A stretch of DNA of 64,000 bases, from contig CAWDEC010000006.1 in assembly GCA_963801255.1 (NCBI GenBank), forward strand, positions 496,001 to 560,000, given 5' to 3'. Below are positions 1-8,978 of the stretch, in pieces. The notes beneath the pieces were generated by a model, which saw nothing but the letters and a program-made list of their open reading frames with translations, searched no databases and was not told the DNA's origin. Within the stretch, counting starts at the first letter, position 1, and every line of letters begins with the position of its first letter. The translations under genes and the position numbers were made by a program. This DNA comes from JAICXG01 sp963801255 (GTDB lineage: Bacteria; Verrucomicrobiota; Verrucomicrobiia; Chthoniobacterales; UBA10450).

Positions 1-264
1 CTGTCGATTTATGTGCGGCACGATTGTCATCGCCGCGGCTTCGGCCGAATGATCGTGGACGAGCTGATTGCACTTGCACGTTCGTTAGGCTATCACACCG
101 TTCTGGCGGTTTCTTGCGAGGAATCGATTGGAAGTATTGCGCTCTTGAGATCGTTAGGCTTTGTCGAGGTGGGTTGTTTGCGTGAAGTAGGGATGAAATT
201 CGGACGTCGCTTCAATGTGCATTATTTACAGCTCATGCTCCTGAGCCCATCCGCCGACGCATAA
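1..264 (+). CDS. GNAT-family N-acetyltransferase, C-terminal part (5' end outside window)
   Basis: The reading frame is open from base 1 and stops at 264, so only about the last 87 residues are seen. RRGFGR matches the acetyl-CoA pyrophosphate-binding R-x-x-G-x-G/A signature of GNAT acyltransferases, and the later SIALLRSLGF stretch resembles the conserved C-terminal part of phosphinothricin/amino-acid acetyltransferases. The family normally moves an acetyl group from acetyl-CoA to an amine; the substrate cannot be told from this fragment. A GTG at 13 is an internal codon and not the true start. Two TCGTTAGGC words (82-90 and 151-159) are both read in frame as Ser-Leu-Gly. Confidence 0.75.
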   Translation: MSIYVRHDCHRRGFGRMIVDELIALARSLGYHTVLAVSCEESIGSIALLRSLGFVEVGCLREVGMKFGRRFNVHYLQLMLLSPSADA

Positions 265-320
265 TTTTTTCCGCCGTCGATTTGATTGCGGCGAAAGGCG
301 AAGAAGCGAGACTAACGACG

Positions 321-845
321 ATGAACTACGACAAGACGGATTATGGCGAAATCGACCTCATGAAGGGGCTGCTGGCCGGCGTGGCCGGTGGTTTGCTCGC
401 CTCGTTTTTGATGGAGCAATTTCAAGCCGCCTGGAGCGCGGCCGCAGCAGCGATGCGCCCTTCGGAAAAAAAACGTGGGGGTCGCAAACCTGATCCCGCA
501 ACCGTGAAAGTGGCCAACTTAATCAGCGAAAAAGTGAGCGGCCACAAAATACCGGCGGAATACAAGCCGCTCGCGGGTGAGGCGGTGCACTACGGGATGG
601 GCGCGGCTTCCGCCGCTGCCTACGGTGTTCTGGCGGAAGTGACGCCGATGGTCACGTTGGGCGACGGTGTTGCGTTTGGGACAGGCGTTTGGTTGCTGGC
701 GGACGAGATTGCAGTACCCGCCGCCGGGCTTTCCAAGCCGGCCAGGGAATTTCCCCTAACGACTCATCTTTACGCACTCGCATCGCACCTGATTTACGGC
801 TGGATCACTGAGACCGTTCGACGCGCAGTGCGTCGCGCGCTTTAA
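321..845 (+). CDS. DUF1440 (YagU-like) membrane protein
   Basis: A 174-residue protein starting at ATG 321; an upstream in-frame start at 282 is less likely because it adds a charged leader with no obvious ribosome site. After a short polar N-terminus there is a Gly/Ala-rich hydrophobic helix (GLLAGVAGGLLASFLMEQF), a basic stretch, and a C-terminal half with small-residue-rich helices (GMGAASAAAYGVLAE, VAFGTGVWLLADEIAVPAAG) ending in THLYALASHLIYG. This layout matches the DUF1440/YagU inner-membrane family as I recognise it. YagU has been linked to acid resistance in E. coli, but no role can be inferred here. A CCCTAACGA variant of the dispersed word lies at 754-762. Confidence 0.6.
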   Translation: MNYDKTDYGEIDLMKGLLAGVAGGLLASFLMEQFQAAWSAAAAAMRPSEKKRGGRKPDPATVKVANLISEKVSGHKIPAEYKPLAGEAVHYGMGAASAAAYGVLAEVTPMVTLGDGVAFGTGVWLLADEIAVPAAGLSKPAREFPLTTHLYALASHLIYGWITETVRRAVRRAL

Positions 846-898
846 CGAAATCCATTTTTGATCGCAAGCGCGTTGGAATCCTTTCCAGGTGGTTCGCT

Positions 899-2935
899 AT
901 GAAAGCGAAGGGATTCTTCGCGGAGCTAAAGCGGCGCCACGTTTATCGCGCCGCTGTCGTCTACACGATGACGAGCTGGCTCTTGATTCAGGTTACGACA
1001 CAGATCTCTCCCTTTTTCGCCGTGCCCAGCTGGGTCGTCAGGCTGATCATCCTCCTGCTTGTCGCAGGTTTTCCCATTGCCGTGGCGTCGGCCTGGGCTT
1101 TTGAGCTGACACCGGAAGGACTGGTCAAGACGGATGAAATGCCGACCGGGAAAACCAGCGGTTGGCCGGTAGTTCACCAGATTTACACCGGCGTAATCGG
1201 CATCCTGGCGATCACTATCGCAGTTTTGCTTTATCTGCGGTTTTCTCCGGAAAAACGACAGCGAGCAGAGCTGATACCGGAAAAGAGCATCGCCGTTCTG
1301 CCCTTTGCCAATCTTAGTTCCGACAAAGAAAACGCCTTCTTTGCCGAGGGAATTCAGGACGACATCCTGACGAGTCTGGCGCGCATTGGCGAGTTGAAGG
1401 TGATCAGTCGCAATTCCGTCAGTTCGTACCAGGCGACCGCGCAACGTGACACACGAGAAATCGGTGGAGCACTCGGTGTCGCCTATTTGCTCGAAGGTAG
1501 TGTGCGTGGCGAGCGTAATCATTTCGTTGTTAACGTGCAGTTGATTGATGCGCGTGAGGATCGGCAGGTCTGGGCTGAACATTACGATCGCAAACTCGAG
1601 GATTCACTCGGGTTACAAGGCGAACTGGCCACGGAAATCGCGAATACCTTGCACGCCACGCTTTCGCCGGAGGAGAAGACGCGCGTCACGCAAAAGCCGA
1701 CGAATAATGCAGACGCCTACGCGCTCTACCTGCGCGCTTTCGGACTCGAACACAAACCCGACACGCTCCTGCAGGATTACAAAGAAGCGGTCGAGCTTTA
1801 CGGTCAGGCGATCGCGCTTGATCCGTCGTTTGCTCTCGCGCACGCCCGCCTCGCCACCACTTGCGCGGCCATTTTTCATTTCCACGAACCGCTCGATAGC
1901 TGGGCATCAAAGGCGCGGGCCGAAGCGGCCGCGGCTTTGCGACTCGATCCGAATCTGGCCGAGGGACACGTCGCGCTTGGACTTTGTCTTTATTGGATGG
2001 ATCAAAATTATGACGCGGCTCTCGCGGAATTTGCCACCGCCGCGCGGCTTTTGCCTAACGACAGCGATGTGGTTGCTCTCATCGCCGCGCTGAAACGACG
2101 TCAGGGACAATTTCGTGAGGCGATCGCAGAATACGAGCGGGCGGCAAAGCTCGACCCGCGCAATCCGAACGTCGCCCGCAATCTCGTTTATACCTACTCC
2201 GCCTTGCGCGAGTGGAAGCAGGCAGGGAAGGCGGCGGACCGCTGGCAGGCGATCGCACCGGATTCGCTCATCGCAAAAATCCAGATCGGTTATCTCGACT
2301 TTTTTACCGGCGGAAGTACGCAACGCCTCCGTCGCATCCTCGCCGATGTCCCGGCGGAGAACGATCCAGATGGAGTCGTAACCGCCGCGCGCTGGGACGC
2401 CGCCATGATCGCGCGCGATTTACCGGCGGCCGAAGAGGCCTTGAAAAACTCTCCTCGCCTAACGATAGACTATCTCAACGGAGGTGCGACGCCGCGCGCT
2501 TTTCTGGCAGGTTGTATCCCGCTGGCTCGCGGCGACCTGGCGAGTGCCAGGCCGCTTCTCGAAAAGGCGCGGGCCGATTTTGCCGCCGCCGCCCAGGAGT
2601 CGCCGTCTAGTGCTGAAGCGCACGCCAACCTTGGTCTGGTCGACGCATTTTTAAGGAGGAAGGAAGAAGCGATCGCCGAGGGCCGGCGCGCGGCTGAGCT
2701 CAAGCCGATCGAGAAGGACGCCGTCGATGGAGCGATCGTGCTTTGTCAGCTCGCGCTCATCTACGCGCGGGTGGGGGAAAACGATCAGGCAATCCCTCTG
2801 CTCGAGCGATTGCTGAAGACGCCGGGAACGATCGATAGCGCCGACTACAGCACTACGCCTAACGATCTCAAAAATCGTTGGGAATGGGATCCACTGCGAG
2901 GCGATCCCCGGTTCAAGAAACTTGTTAGGCAATAG
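899..2935 (+). CDS. FlgO-like/TPR protein with N-terminal transmembrane segments
   Basis: A 678-residue protein. AGGTGG just upstream of ATG 899 is a plausible ribosome site. The N-terminus has FFAELKRRHVYRAAVVY and two to three hydrophobic segments (to about residue 120). Next comes a FlgO-like domain beginning KSIAVLPFANLSSDKENAFF and running to about residue 260, then tetratricopeptide repeats to the C-terminus (for example AIALDPSFALAHARLATT, AAKLDPRNPNVARNL). This architecture is common in Verrucomicrobiota and Acidobacteriota, often with a DNA-binding or kinase domain in front; here no such domain is seen. It is probably a membrane-anchored scaffold or sensor, function unknown. Three exact copies of the dispersed word (complement orientation) lie inside. 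It converges on the sulfotransferase gene with a 6-base gap. Confidence 0.75.
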   Translation: MKAKGFFAELKRRHVYRAAVVYTMTSWLLIQVTTQISPFFAVPSWVVRLIILLLVAGFPIAVASAWAFELTPEGLVKTDEMPTGKTSGWPVVHQIYTGVIGILAITIAVLLYLRFSPEKRQRAELIPEKSIAVLPFANLSSDKENAFFAEGIQDDILTSLARIGELKVISRNSVSSYQATAQRDTREIGGALGVAYLLEGSVRGERNHFVVNVQLIDAREDRQVWAEHYDRKLEDSLGLQGELATEIANTLHATLSPEEKTRVTQKPTNNADAYALYLRAFGLEHKPDTLLQDYKEAVELYGQAIALDPSFALAHARLATTCAAIFHFHEPLDSWASKARAEAAAALRLDPNLAEGHVALGLCLYWMDQNYDAALAEFATAARLLPNDSDVVALIAALKRRQGQFREAIAEYERAAKLDPRNPNVARNLVYTYSALREWKQAGKAADRWQAIAPDSLIAKIQIGYLDFFTGGSTQRLRRILADVPAENDPDGVVTAARWDAAMIARDLPAAEEALKNSPRLTIDYLNGGATPRAFLAGCIPLARGDLASARPLLEKARADFAAAAQESPSSAEAHANLGLVDAFLRRKEEAIAEGRRAAELKPIEKDAVDGAIVLCQLALIYARVGENDQAIPLLERLLKTPGTIDSADYSTTPNDLKNRWEWDPLRGDPRFKKLVRQ

Positions 2936-2941
2936 GGAGTT

Positions 2942-3718
2942 TCATATTTGATATCCCCATTCCTCCAGCTCAACAGCTAACTCGGTGGCAAAACGTCGTT
3001 GCAGGTAGACGGGCAACTGTTCGCGCCATTGTCCGCTCCTGCCGGCACGAAGAAATTTCGCCCGGCCAGTTTCGCCCTGTTGAAGGAGAGTCTGTTTCTT
3101 GCGCGCAAAGGACTGGTTATCGATCGCGGTGGAGATCTGAGCGACGCTGCGTTCCAGCCCCAGGTATTGCAGGACGCGCCGGCATTGCTCGTTAGGCGAA
3201 ATCAGCAAATCTTCATAACGAATGATGGGCACGCCGATTTTCTGGTAGGGCCGCCAATGCTCGCGCCAGGAAACGCGCACCCAGTTGTGGACGGAGGCGG
3301 AGCCATGGAGAATCGCCTCGGTCATTTGTTCGAGACGATAGGGTTGCCTAACGAGAAGCGGATGGAGCGTGTGGCGATAAATTTTTTCGCCGCGCGGCAG
3401 AGCCCGGAAAAAGGCGACGAGTTTGGGAAAGCGATCAAACTGGAAATGACTTGCGCCTGAGATGGCAATGTCGCGCGGGTCGCGCAGAAGATAGATAAGG
3501 CGAGTATCGAAGTCGTTAGGCGAGAGACTCAACTCGGAAAGTTGATGGTGCGATTTATAGACGCGATAGCTCGACAGGCGCTCTTCACCCTCGACGGCGA
3601 TTTCCTTTTTGTCCGAACCCCAAAAGCCGGCCACGGGACAGCCAACCAGCTCCGCCAGCAGACGCGTTGCCCAGGTGCAGCCGCTCTTTGGATAGCCGAC
3701 GACGATGATCTGTTTCAC
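2942..3718 (-). CDS. Sulfotransferase domain protein
   Basis: The frame extends further upstream, but the conserved domain begins at GTG 3718 (VKQIIVVGYPKSGCTW), 22 bases after the stop of the upstream nnr gene, so I use that start (258 residues). YPKSGCTWATRLL is the 5'-phosphosulfate-binding loop of PAPS-dependent sulfotransferases, and LRDPRDIAISGASHF fits the 3'-phosphate-binding region. The family transfers sulfate from PAPS to hydroxyl or amine groups of small molecules or carbohydrates; the acceptor is unknown. It probably shares a transcript with nnr and the amidase. It carries three exact TCGTTAGGC copies (3189, 3346, 3513) in mixed orientation. Confidence 0.8.
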   Translation of the reverse strand: MKQIIVVGYPKSGCTWATRLLAELVGCPVAGFWGSDKKEIAVEGEERLSSYRVYKSHHQLSELSLSPNDFDTRLIYLLRDPRDIAISGASHFQFDRFPKLVAFFRALPRGEKIYRHTLHPLLVRQPYRLEQMTEAILHGSASVHNWVRVSWREHWRPYQKIGVPIIRYEDLLISPNEQCRRVLQYLGLERSVAQISTAIDNQSFARKKQTLLQQGETGRAKFLRAGRSGQWREQLPVYLQRRFATELAVELEEWGYQI

Positions 3719-3740
3719 GAGCGCGGCCCGGCCGGTTTCC

Positions 3741-5216
3741 TCACCGCAGTTCCTTGAAGGCGGCACCGAGATGGTCGAGAAGGTCGCTCGGCAGAAGGGA
3801 TTCTTCACTCGCCAGTCCGTTGAAAATCGCAATCTCGGCCGCGCGACCACACACCCAGGCGCCGACACGTGCCGCCTCGTTAGGCGTCAACCTTGCCCCC
3901 AGTAAGCCGGCGCAGACGCCGGTGAGAACGTCGCCCATGCCACCTGTCGCCATTCCCGGATTACCAGTGCTGTTAAAGCTCAGCGGCTGACCCGCCTCCA
4001 CAACGAGCGTGCGACTCCCTTTTAAGAGCAAGGTCACTGGATATTGTTGGCAAAACGCTTTCGCCCATTCGACACGTGATCGCTTTTTGTCAGGGAAAAG
4101 ACGCTGCATTTCCCCCGGATGCGGAGTGAGAAGGCGCGAACCCTTCACTTTTTTCAAGCTGGGCGTTTTTTTTCCCAGAATGTTGAGACCGTCGGCATCG
4201 ATCACCATAGGCTGCTTTGCCTCGCGAATGAGCCGAAGGATCGCTGCCGCGTGTGTCTGGCCGAGACCAGGGCCAACGGCCCAAACATCCATCGGTTCCT
4301 CGAGCAACCTGGCGTAGGAGCGGACGGGTTTCACCATTACCTCCGGCGCCGCGGCGGAGGCGACAATTTCGTAAATGTTCTCCGGAACGAAAAGTTCGAC
4401 GAGGCCCGCGCCGGCGCGAAGGGCACCTGACGAGCACATAAGGGCTGCGCCGGTGAAACCGCGCGAACCTGCAACGATCCCGATGCGGCCGAACTGATTC
4501 TTGTAGGAGGAGAATTTTCGAGGCGGCAGGCAGGCGCGGAGCGATTGAGGAATGCTCACCTCCTGATCGAATGGAAACTCGTCGAGGCGCAGGTTGTCGA
4601 GGACGACAACTTCAAGGCGGCCCACAAAATCGAGCGCGGCGTCGGCGACAAGGCCGCTTTTGGCGCTGCCGATCGTTACGGTGCAGTTGGCGACAACGCA
4701 GGCTTCATCGGCTTCACCGGTTTCGCCATTCAAGCCCGAAGGCAGATCAACCGCGAAAATACAGGCGCCGTTTCGGCCTAACGAATTGATCTCTCGACAC
4801 GCGCCCCGAATCGGCTCGCGCAGGGGCGGATTAGCGCCCAGACCGAGCAAGCCATCCAGAATCACGGTGGGTGGGTTGAGAGCCGATGGTGAAGGTTTTT
4901 TCTGAACTGAAACTTTTTCGAGTTCAGACAATTTCTTCTTCGTCAGAGCGCTGAGCTTTTCCTTTGGGAAAATTAGTCGCGTCTCGATTTCCCATCCTTC
5001 CCCAGCGAGCTGGCGCGCAGCGACAAAAGCGTCACCAGCGTTATGCCCCTTGCCCGCAAATACGATGCATTTTCCGGCACACGGAAAAAATCGGCGGATC
5101 GCGCGCGCGATGCCGGCACCGGCCTTTTCCATCAAGGCCGCGGCCGTAATCCCCCGAGCAAAAGCAGCATTCTCCGCCGCCCGCATTCCCGCCGGTGTAA
5201 CGATGGGCGAGTGCAC
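3741..5216 (-). CDS. nnr: Bifunctional NAD(P)HX epimerase/dehydratase
   Basis: A 491-residue protein that fuses the two activities repairing hydrated NAD(P)H: an N-terminal YjeF-type epimerase (about residues 1-215, with VFAGKGHNAGDAFVAARQL) and a C-terminal ribokinase-like ADP- or ATP-dependent dehydratase (about 230-490). The dehydratase active-site segment GNPGMATGGMGDVLTG, with the catalytic Asp, is intact. Length fits the fused bacterial form. The start is GTG 5216, one base after the amidase stop at 5218, which indicates co-transcription. The enzyme is cytosolic. Dispersed words lie at 3877-3885 and 4776-4784. Confidence 0.92.
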   Translation of the reverse strand: MHSPIVTPAGMRAAENAAFARGITAAALMEKAGAGIARAIRRFFPCAGKCIVFAGKGHNAGDAFVAARQLAGEGWEIETRLIFPKEKLSALTKKKLSELEKVSVQKKPSPSALNPPTVILDGLLGLGANPPLREPIRGACREINSLGRNGACIFAVDLPSGLNGETGEADEACVVANCTVTIGSAKSGLVADAALDFVGRLEVVVLDNLRLDEFPFDQEVSIPQSLRACLPPRKFSSYKNQFGRIGIVAGSRGFTGAALMCSSGALRAGAGLVELFVPENIYEIVASAAAPEVMVKPVRSYARLLEEPMDVWAVGPGLGQTHAAAILRLIREAKQPMVIDADGLNILGKKTPSLKKVKGSRLLTPHPGEMQRLFPDKKRSRVEWAKAFCQQYPVTLLLKGSRTLVVEAGQPLSFNSTGNPGMATGGMGDVLTGVCAGLLGARLTPNEAARVGAWVCGRAAEIAIFNGLASEESLLPSDLLDHLGAAFKELR

Positions 5217-5217
5217 C

Positions 5218-6105
5218 TTACTCGTTAGACTCAGTCGAAGATTTCTTCTTCTTTTTTTTCTTCGAGGCGGTGTCGCTTGATGAGCTTTTCTTGCTGCTGC
5301 TAGAGGAAGATTTTTTCTTCTTGTGGCTGCTTCCGCGCTTTGATGAACGACTCGAGCGGCTGGCAGAACGTTCCGGCTCGGCCCTCACGAAATCGTTGTA
5401 GCCGGCGGGCTGCGGGACCGGCGCTGCAACATGCGTCAGCCCGGCGACAACCGGCCGATTTGGCGGCGGCCTTCTCCCCATAACGCCATCGGCGATGAGG
5501 TCGGCCAGTTTTTCGCGATACGTACTTTGCAAGGCGAGGCCTGCTTCGGTCGGGTTAGTGAGAAACCCGCACTCCACCAGAATTGCGGGAATGCTGGTAC
5601 GCCGGAGCACGTAGTAGCCGCGACGACGGATGCCGCGGTTATCGGTGTCCGTCCCGCCCACAACCTGGCGATGGATGTTCGCCGCGAGAGCAGCGCTCTG
5701 GTCGCTGAAGTAGTAGGTCTCGATGCCATTTGCACCCGCGCGCGTGGCGGAATTGAAATGGACGCAGACAAAGACGGCGTCGCGATAGCTGTTCGCGATC
5801 CGGACTCGTTCGCCTAACGAAATAAAGACATCGCTGTCACGGGTCATGACGACCCGATAACCGGCAGAGCGCAACTTTTTCCCCAGGCGTTGCGCAACAT
5901 CAAGGTTCATCCCTTTTTCGGCGACGCGCTGATGAGGAATCCCGCCGAGATCAAAGCCACCATGACCGGCGTCGATGACGACGGTGGAAAATTGACGACC
6001 GCTTGCGACTTTCGTCGCGGCGAGACAGGCGAACAGCGCCAGCCCAACGAAGCAAGCCTTGGGAAGTGCAGCGTGCCGCCAAACTTGTCTCGAAATCGAC
6101 TCCAT
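5218..6105 (-). CDS. N-acetylmuramoyl-L-alanine amidase (Amidase_3) with Lys/Ser-rich tail
   Basis: A 295-residue exported enzyme that cuts the amide bond between N-acetylmuramic acid and the stem peptide. A hydrophobic segment at about residues 17-33 (ACFVGLALFACLAATKVASG) is a signal peptide or anchor. Zinc ligands of the Amidase_3 fold are visible: H in DAGHGG, E in VAEKGMNLD, H in VCVHFNS; the catalytic Glu is in ILVECGFLTNP. The last 50 residues are almost only Lys, Ser and Arg (for example SSHKKKKSSSSSSKKS), a low-complexity tail that could bind acidic envelope polymers; that role is inference. No LysM or SPOR domain is seen. Dispersed word at 5812-5820. Confidence 0.9.
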   Translation of the reverse strand: MESISRQVWRHAALPKACFVGLALFACLAATKVASGRQFSTVVIDAGHGGFDLGGIPHQRVAEKGMNLDVAQRLGKKLRSAGYRVVMTRDSDVFISLGERVRIANSYRDAVFVCVHFNSATRAGANGIETYYFSDQSAALAANIHRQVVGGTDTDNRGIRRRGYYVLRRTSIPAILVECGFLTNPTEAGLALQSTYREKLADLIADGVMGRRPPPNRPVVAGLTHVAAPVPQPAGYNDFVRAEPERSASRSSRSSKRGSSHKKKKSSSSSSKKSSSSDTASKKKKKKKSSTESNE

Positions 6106-6111
6106 TATTCG

Positions 6112-6981
6112 CTAGTCTTCCGAAGCGGAGTGCGTTGGTCGATCAGACATTTTCGACAAAGGCTTTTCCCTGCCAAGCGGCGCGGGGTGCGTGGGGTCTC
6201 CGAGCATTCCACCAGCGACCTCGACCACACCACCGGACGTGCGTCGGAGACGCGGCATCGTGCGAGCTTCGGAATAGGTGTCGTGTTTGAGGAGCCGCCC
6301 GTCGAGGCCGATGACGGAGTAAGCCCAGACGCGTGGGGCGGCGCAATGCAAGACATGAAGATGATTCTCGCGATCGATCTCCGCGTGCGGCTGGTCGAAG
6401 GCAATAACTCGGCCTAAAGAAAAAGTGGCGTAAACGAGATTGTTCTCCCTGTCTTCGATGCGCACATAAAGCGAGGTGTGATCGGGAAAGCGGTTGGTCA
6501 TGAGCGAAAAGGTGCGGGTTCCGTGGCTATTGGGATCGCCAACCGTGCGCTGCCAGATGGGGCGCGCGGTGGTGACCTCGAAAACCTTAGTCTGTGCGTA
6601 AAAGAATTTGTTCAAATCGGCGAAGAAAACATTGCCGCGCACGTGGTAGACACCGAGATCTTGAACGGGAAAGAGCGGAGTGAGATCAATCTTGCGCGTG
6701 AGGGAAGTGCCGGCGGCGATTTGCAGTGGCGGGTCTTGCGGGCGCTTAATCGGTGTGAGGAGGCGGCCGCCGTCGCCGGTAATTTCAAAGCCGTACCAGG
6801 ATTGGTCGCCGCTATCGCGCAGCTCGATATCGCGTCCGGCGAGGTTGGTAATCGTGACCGTGGCAAGCACCGGCTCGTAAGCAATATATTGCAGACGGCT
6901 GAATCGTAGTTCCACTTGAATTTGTCCTTCCGCGATCGCGATTGTGCCAAGCAAGAGAAGGGCAAGGAGGGTGCGGCACAT
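6112..6981 (-). CDS. Exported protein of unknown function
   Basis: A 289-residue protein with a clear signal peptide (MCRTLLALLLLGTIAIAEGQ). The mature part starts with a beta-rich domain (LRFSRLQYIAYEPVLATVTI, then LAGRDIELRD) resembling an immunoglobulin-like or intermediate-domain sandwich. The second half looks like a beta-propeller-like or receptor region (TSLYVRIEDRENNLVYATF, HLHVLHCAAPRVWAYSVIG). I do not recognise a named family; similar proteins are met in Verrucomicrobiota. Six bases separate its stop from the amidase start, so it is probably co-transcribed with the amidase and may be periplasmic. No copy of the dispersed word is inside. Confidence 0.7.
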   Translation of the reverse strand: MCRTLLALLLLGTIAIAEGQIQVELRFSRLQYIAYEPVLATVTITNLAGRDIELRDSGDQSWYGFEITGDGGRLLTPIKRPQDPPLQIAAGTSLTRKIDLTPLFPVQDLGVYHVRGNVFFADLNKFFYAQTKVFEVTTARPIWQRTVGDPNSHGTRTFSLMTNRFPDHTSLYVRIEDRENNLVYATFSLGRVIAFDQPHAEIDRENHLHVLHCAAPRVWAYSVIGLDGRLLKHDTYSEARTMPRLRRTSGGVVEVAGGMLGDPTHPAPLGREKPLSKMSDRPTHSASED

Positions 6982-7090
6982 AAGCGCTTAAAGTACTGTA
7001 GCTGGGGGGAGATGAAACGAGTCGAGAATTTTTAGCAGATGCGGCGCAGCCGCACCAGAAAACATCTTCGTTTGGCAGGAAACGCCTGAA

Positions 7091-8275
7091 TCACTGAGCT
7101 GGCGTGCTCAAAGGCGGCGGGAAAAGATTGAGCAAACGGGTCGGCTCGGCCCGGACGGCCTGAAGTTGATCTTTGTAATAGAGGCGGACGATGTAGCCGA
7201 GATATTGGCGCGGACCACTCTCGCTCGTAGGCAGCAGTGAGCTGGCGGCATTTGGTGTGCGTTCGGCAAGCTTCGCTTTCTCGACAGAGTCAGGAACCTC
7301 GATCGAGCGCGGCGCGCCAGGCGGCGGAGCCTTGGGACGCAGATAAGTCACGTCGAGGACCTCTGTGCCGGTGTCGGCCCAATCATGCCCCGGCGTAATC
7401 CATTCGTAACTTACATCGGCATTTGTGAGAACGACCTGGTCGTTGTTTACCATGTCGTAAAAGAAGACCTGAATTTTCACTTTGGTGTGGTCGACCTCCA
7501 CGCCTGGCCGCTTCTTCACCCCAACGCGCAGGCGCAACTTCGCTTCGGCTTCTGCATCGTTCAGAGTCTTCAGGCTGATTTCGGAAATGCCGAAGGTCGA
7601 GCCATCGGGAATGCCTGCGGCATCGCCTGCCCCGGTCGGAGTGCTATTGGCGAGGGGCGCGTCTTTCGCCGGAACCCCAACGCGCAATTTTAACTCGGCC
7701 AGTTGATAAAGCGGACCAGCTGCCGCGCCTAACGACTGCAGCCTGCGCCAGACTTCATTCGAGCGATCGAAAAGCTGCATCGACTCGTAGGTCAATGCCA
7801 GCTCGGCCAGGATTTCGGAATTACCCGGATCGAGCGCGCTGGCCTGCTGCAATTTTGCAATCGCATTCGTCGTATCGCCGCGATCTCGAAAGCCTTTGGC
7901 CAACCGCAGGAGTGTTTCGGGCACCGATTTCGGTGGGTTCTCCGCAGGACGCATCGTCACCGCTGGCACACCAGCCACCGCAAAGACCTTGACCGGTTTC
8001 GGTGCTGGTGTTTCAACTTCTTTTGGGTGATGGAACAGCCTGGCCTCAATCGCGCGGCGGCGAATAGCTGCCTCGTCCTGATCGGGGCGATGGGTCGCGA
8101 AATAGAGCGCAGCGATGATTTGCCCACCAGCCACCGCACCGAGGAGCGCCATGGCAACCGCGAAAGTACGTTGCGCTCGGTTGCCGGTAGGAAGGGAGAC
8201 CGCACTCATGACGGGATTCCTTTTGTACGCGAGCCCGGCGAAAGGTGTCAATCGCTCCATCGCCTGCTCACTCAT
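7091..8275 (-). CDS. Membrane-anchored TPR protein of unknown function
   Basis: A 394-residue protein with one transmembrane helix at about residues 37-58 (RTFAVAMALLGAVAGGQIIA) after a cytoplasmic-looking N-terminus. It has two to three tetratricopeptide repeats around residues 130-200 (IAKLQQASALDPGNSEILAE, LALTYESMQLFDRSNEVW). The C-terminal half is beta-rich (VKIQVFFYDMVNNDQVVLTN and a YLGYIVRLYYKDQLQAVRAE segment) and unlike any family I can name. The C-terminal pattern recurs in verrucomicrobial hypotheticals. It stands alone in a minus-strand run. Dispersed word at 7727-7735, in the TPR part. Confidence 0.65.
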   Translation of the reverse strand: MSEQAMERLTPFAGLAYKRNPVMSAVSLPTGNRAQRTFAVAMALLGAVAGGQIIAALYFATHRPDQDEAAIRRRAIEARLFHHPKEVETPAPKPVKVFAVAGVPAVTMRPAENPPKSVPETLLRLAKGFRDRGDTTNAIAKLQQASALDPGNSEILAELALTYESMQLFDRSNEVWRRLQSLGAAAGPLYQLAELKLRVGVPAKDAPLANSTPTGAGDAAGIPDGSTFGISEISLKTLNDAEAEAKLRLRVGVKKRPGVEVDHTKVKIQVFFYDMVNNDQVVLTNADVSYEWITPGHDWADTGTEVLDVTYLRPKAPPPGAPRSIEVPDSVEKAKLAERTPNAASSLLPTSESGPRQYLGYIVRLYYKDQLQAVRAEPTRLLNLFPPPLSTPAQ

Positions 8276-8361
8276 GTCAGAGCAACAAGCGAATCCCGTG
8301 CCGCTCGTTTGTAAAGGAGTTGGACGTCGAGAGTTCGAACAGGCGCAGCCTTCGCTCTCTC

Positions 8362-8832
8362 CTACCGCGAAATATCGGACTGGCTTAGCATTTTGAATCC
8401 TTCACCCTGGAGAACGTTGCAGGCGCACTCCGTATCATCCACGTGCATGGCGAGCGCGGCCATTCCATGAGGCCGGGTAAGAAGAGGGTAACTAAAATGC
8501 AGGTTCACTTCCGCCATAAGCAGACAGGCAAGGAGCCTTGAAAGCTCGGTCGCAACTTCCTGCATCTCCACCACCACCATCTCTGAAACTCCAAAGGCCA
8601 CTTCGTGCTCGTGGAAAATATTCTCTACCGTCTCGGGATCACTCACCACGATGCGAGCGATGGCCGAATCGGTCTGCTCGGCGATGCTGAGGGCGACAAC
8701 GTGGGTGTTGCGGGTGGCGAGCAACTTCACGATCTCGAGCATCGCGCCGACCTTGTTTGGGAGGAAAATGGAGAATTGCTTCACCAAGGGTCCGCCAATT
8801 TTAGAAGTGGTTTCAGGTAATTTTGCCTCCAT
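8362..8832 (-). CDS. ACT-domain protein (two ACT repeats)
   Basis: Start chosen at ATG 8832 (MEAKLPETTSK), because residues further upstream are not conserved-looking; this gives 156 residues. The protein reads as two ACT domains in tandem: KQFSIFLPNKVGAMLEIVKL, the usual ligand-binding ACT opening with a Gly at the helix start, and a second beginning about residue 105 (LACLLMAEVNLHFSYPLL). ACT domains bind amino acids and regulate enzymes; stand-alone double-ACT proteins are often annotated as amino-acid-binding regulators. No partner enzyme is adjacent, so the target is unknown. Confidence 0.8.
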   Translation of the reverse strand: MEAKLPETTSKIGGPLVKQFSIFLPNKVGAMLEIVKLLATRNTHVVALSIAEQTDSAIARIVVSDPETVENIFHEHEVAFGVSEMVVVEMQEVATELSRLLACLLMAEVNLHFSYPLLTRPHGMAALAMHVDDTECACNVLQGEGFKMLSQSDISR

Positions 8833-8978
8833 AAAACGCCATCGCGCGAGTCGGACAATATGCCGGTGCCCGTGAGAGCATGGCAAATGAATACTTCCGA
8901 AGGAGGTATTGGAAGCCGGAGAAGCAGGCCACATTTCCTGGACGCTTCCCCTCCTTCGCTGGCTCGAAGCAAATCTGC

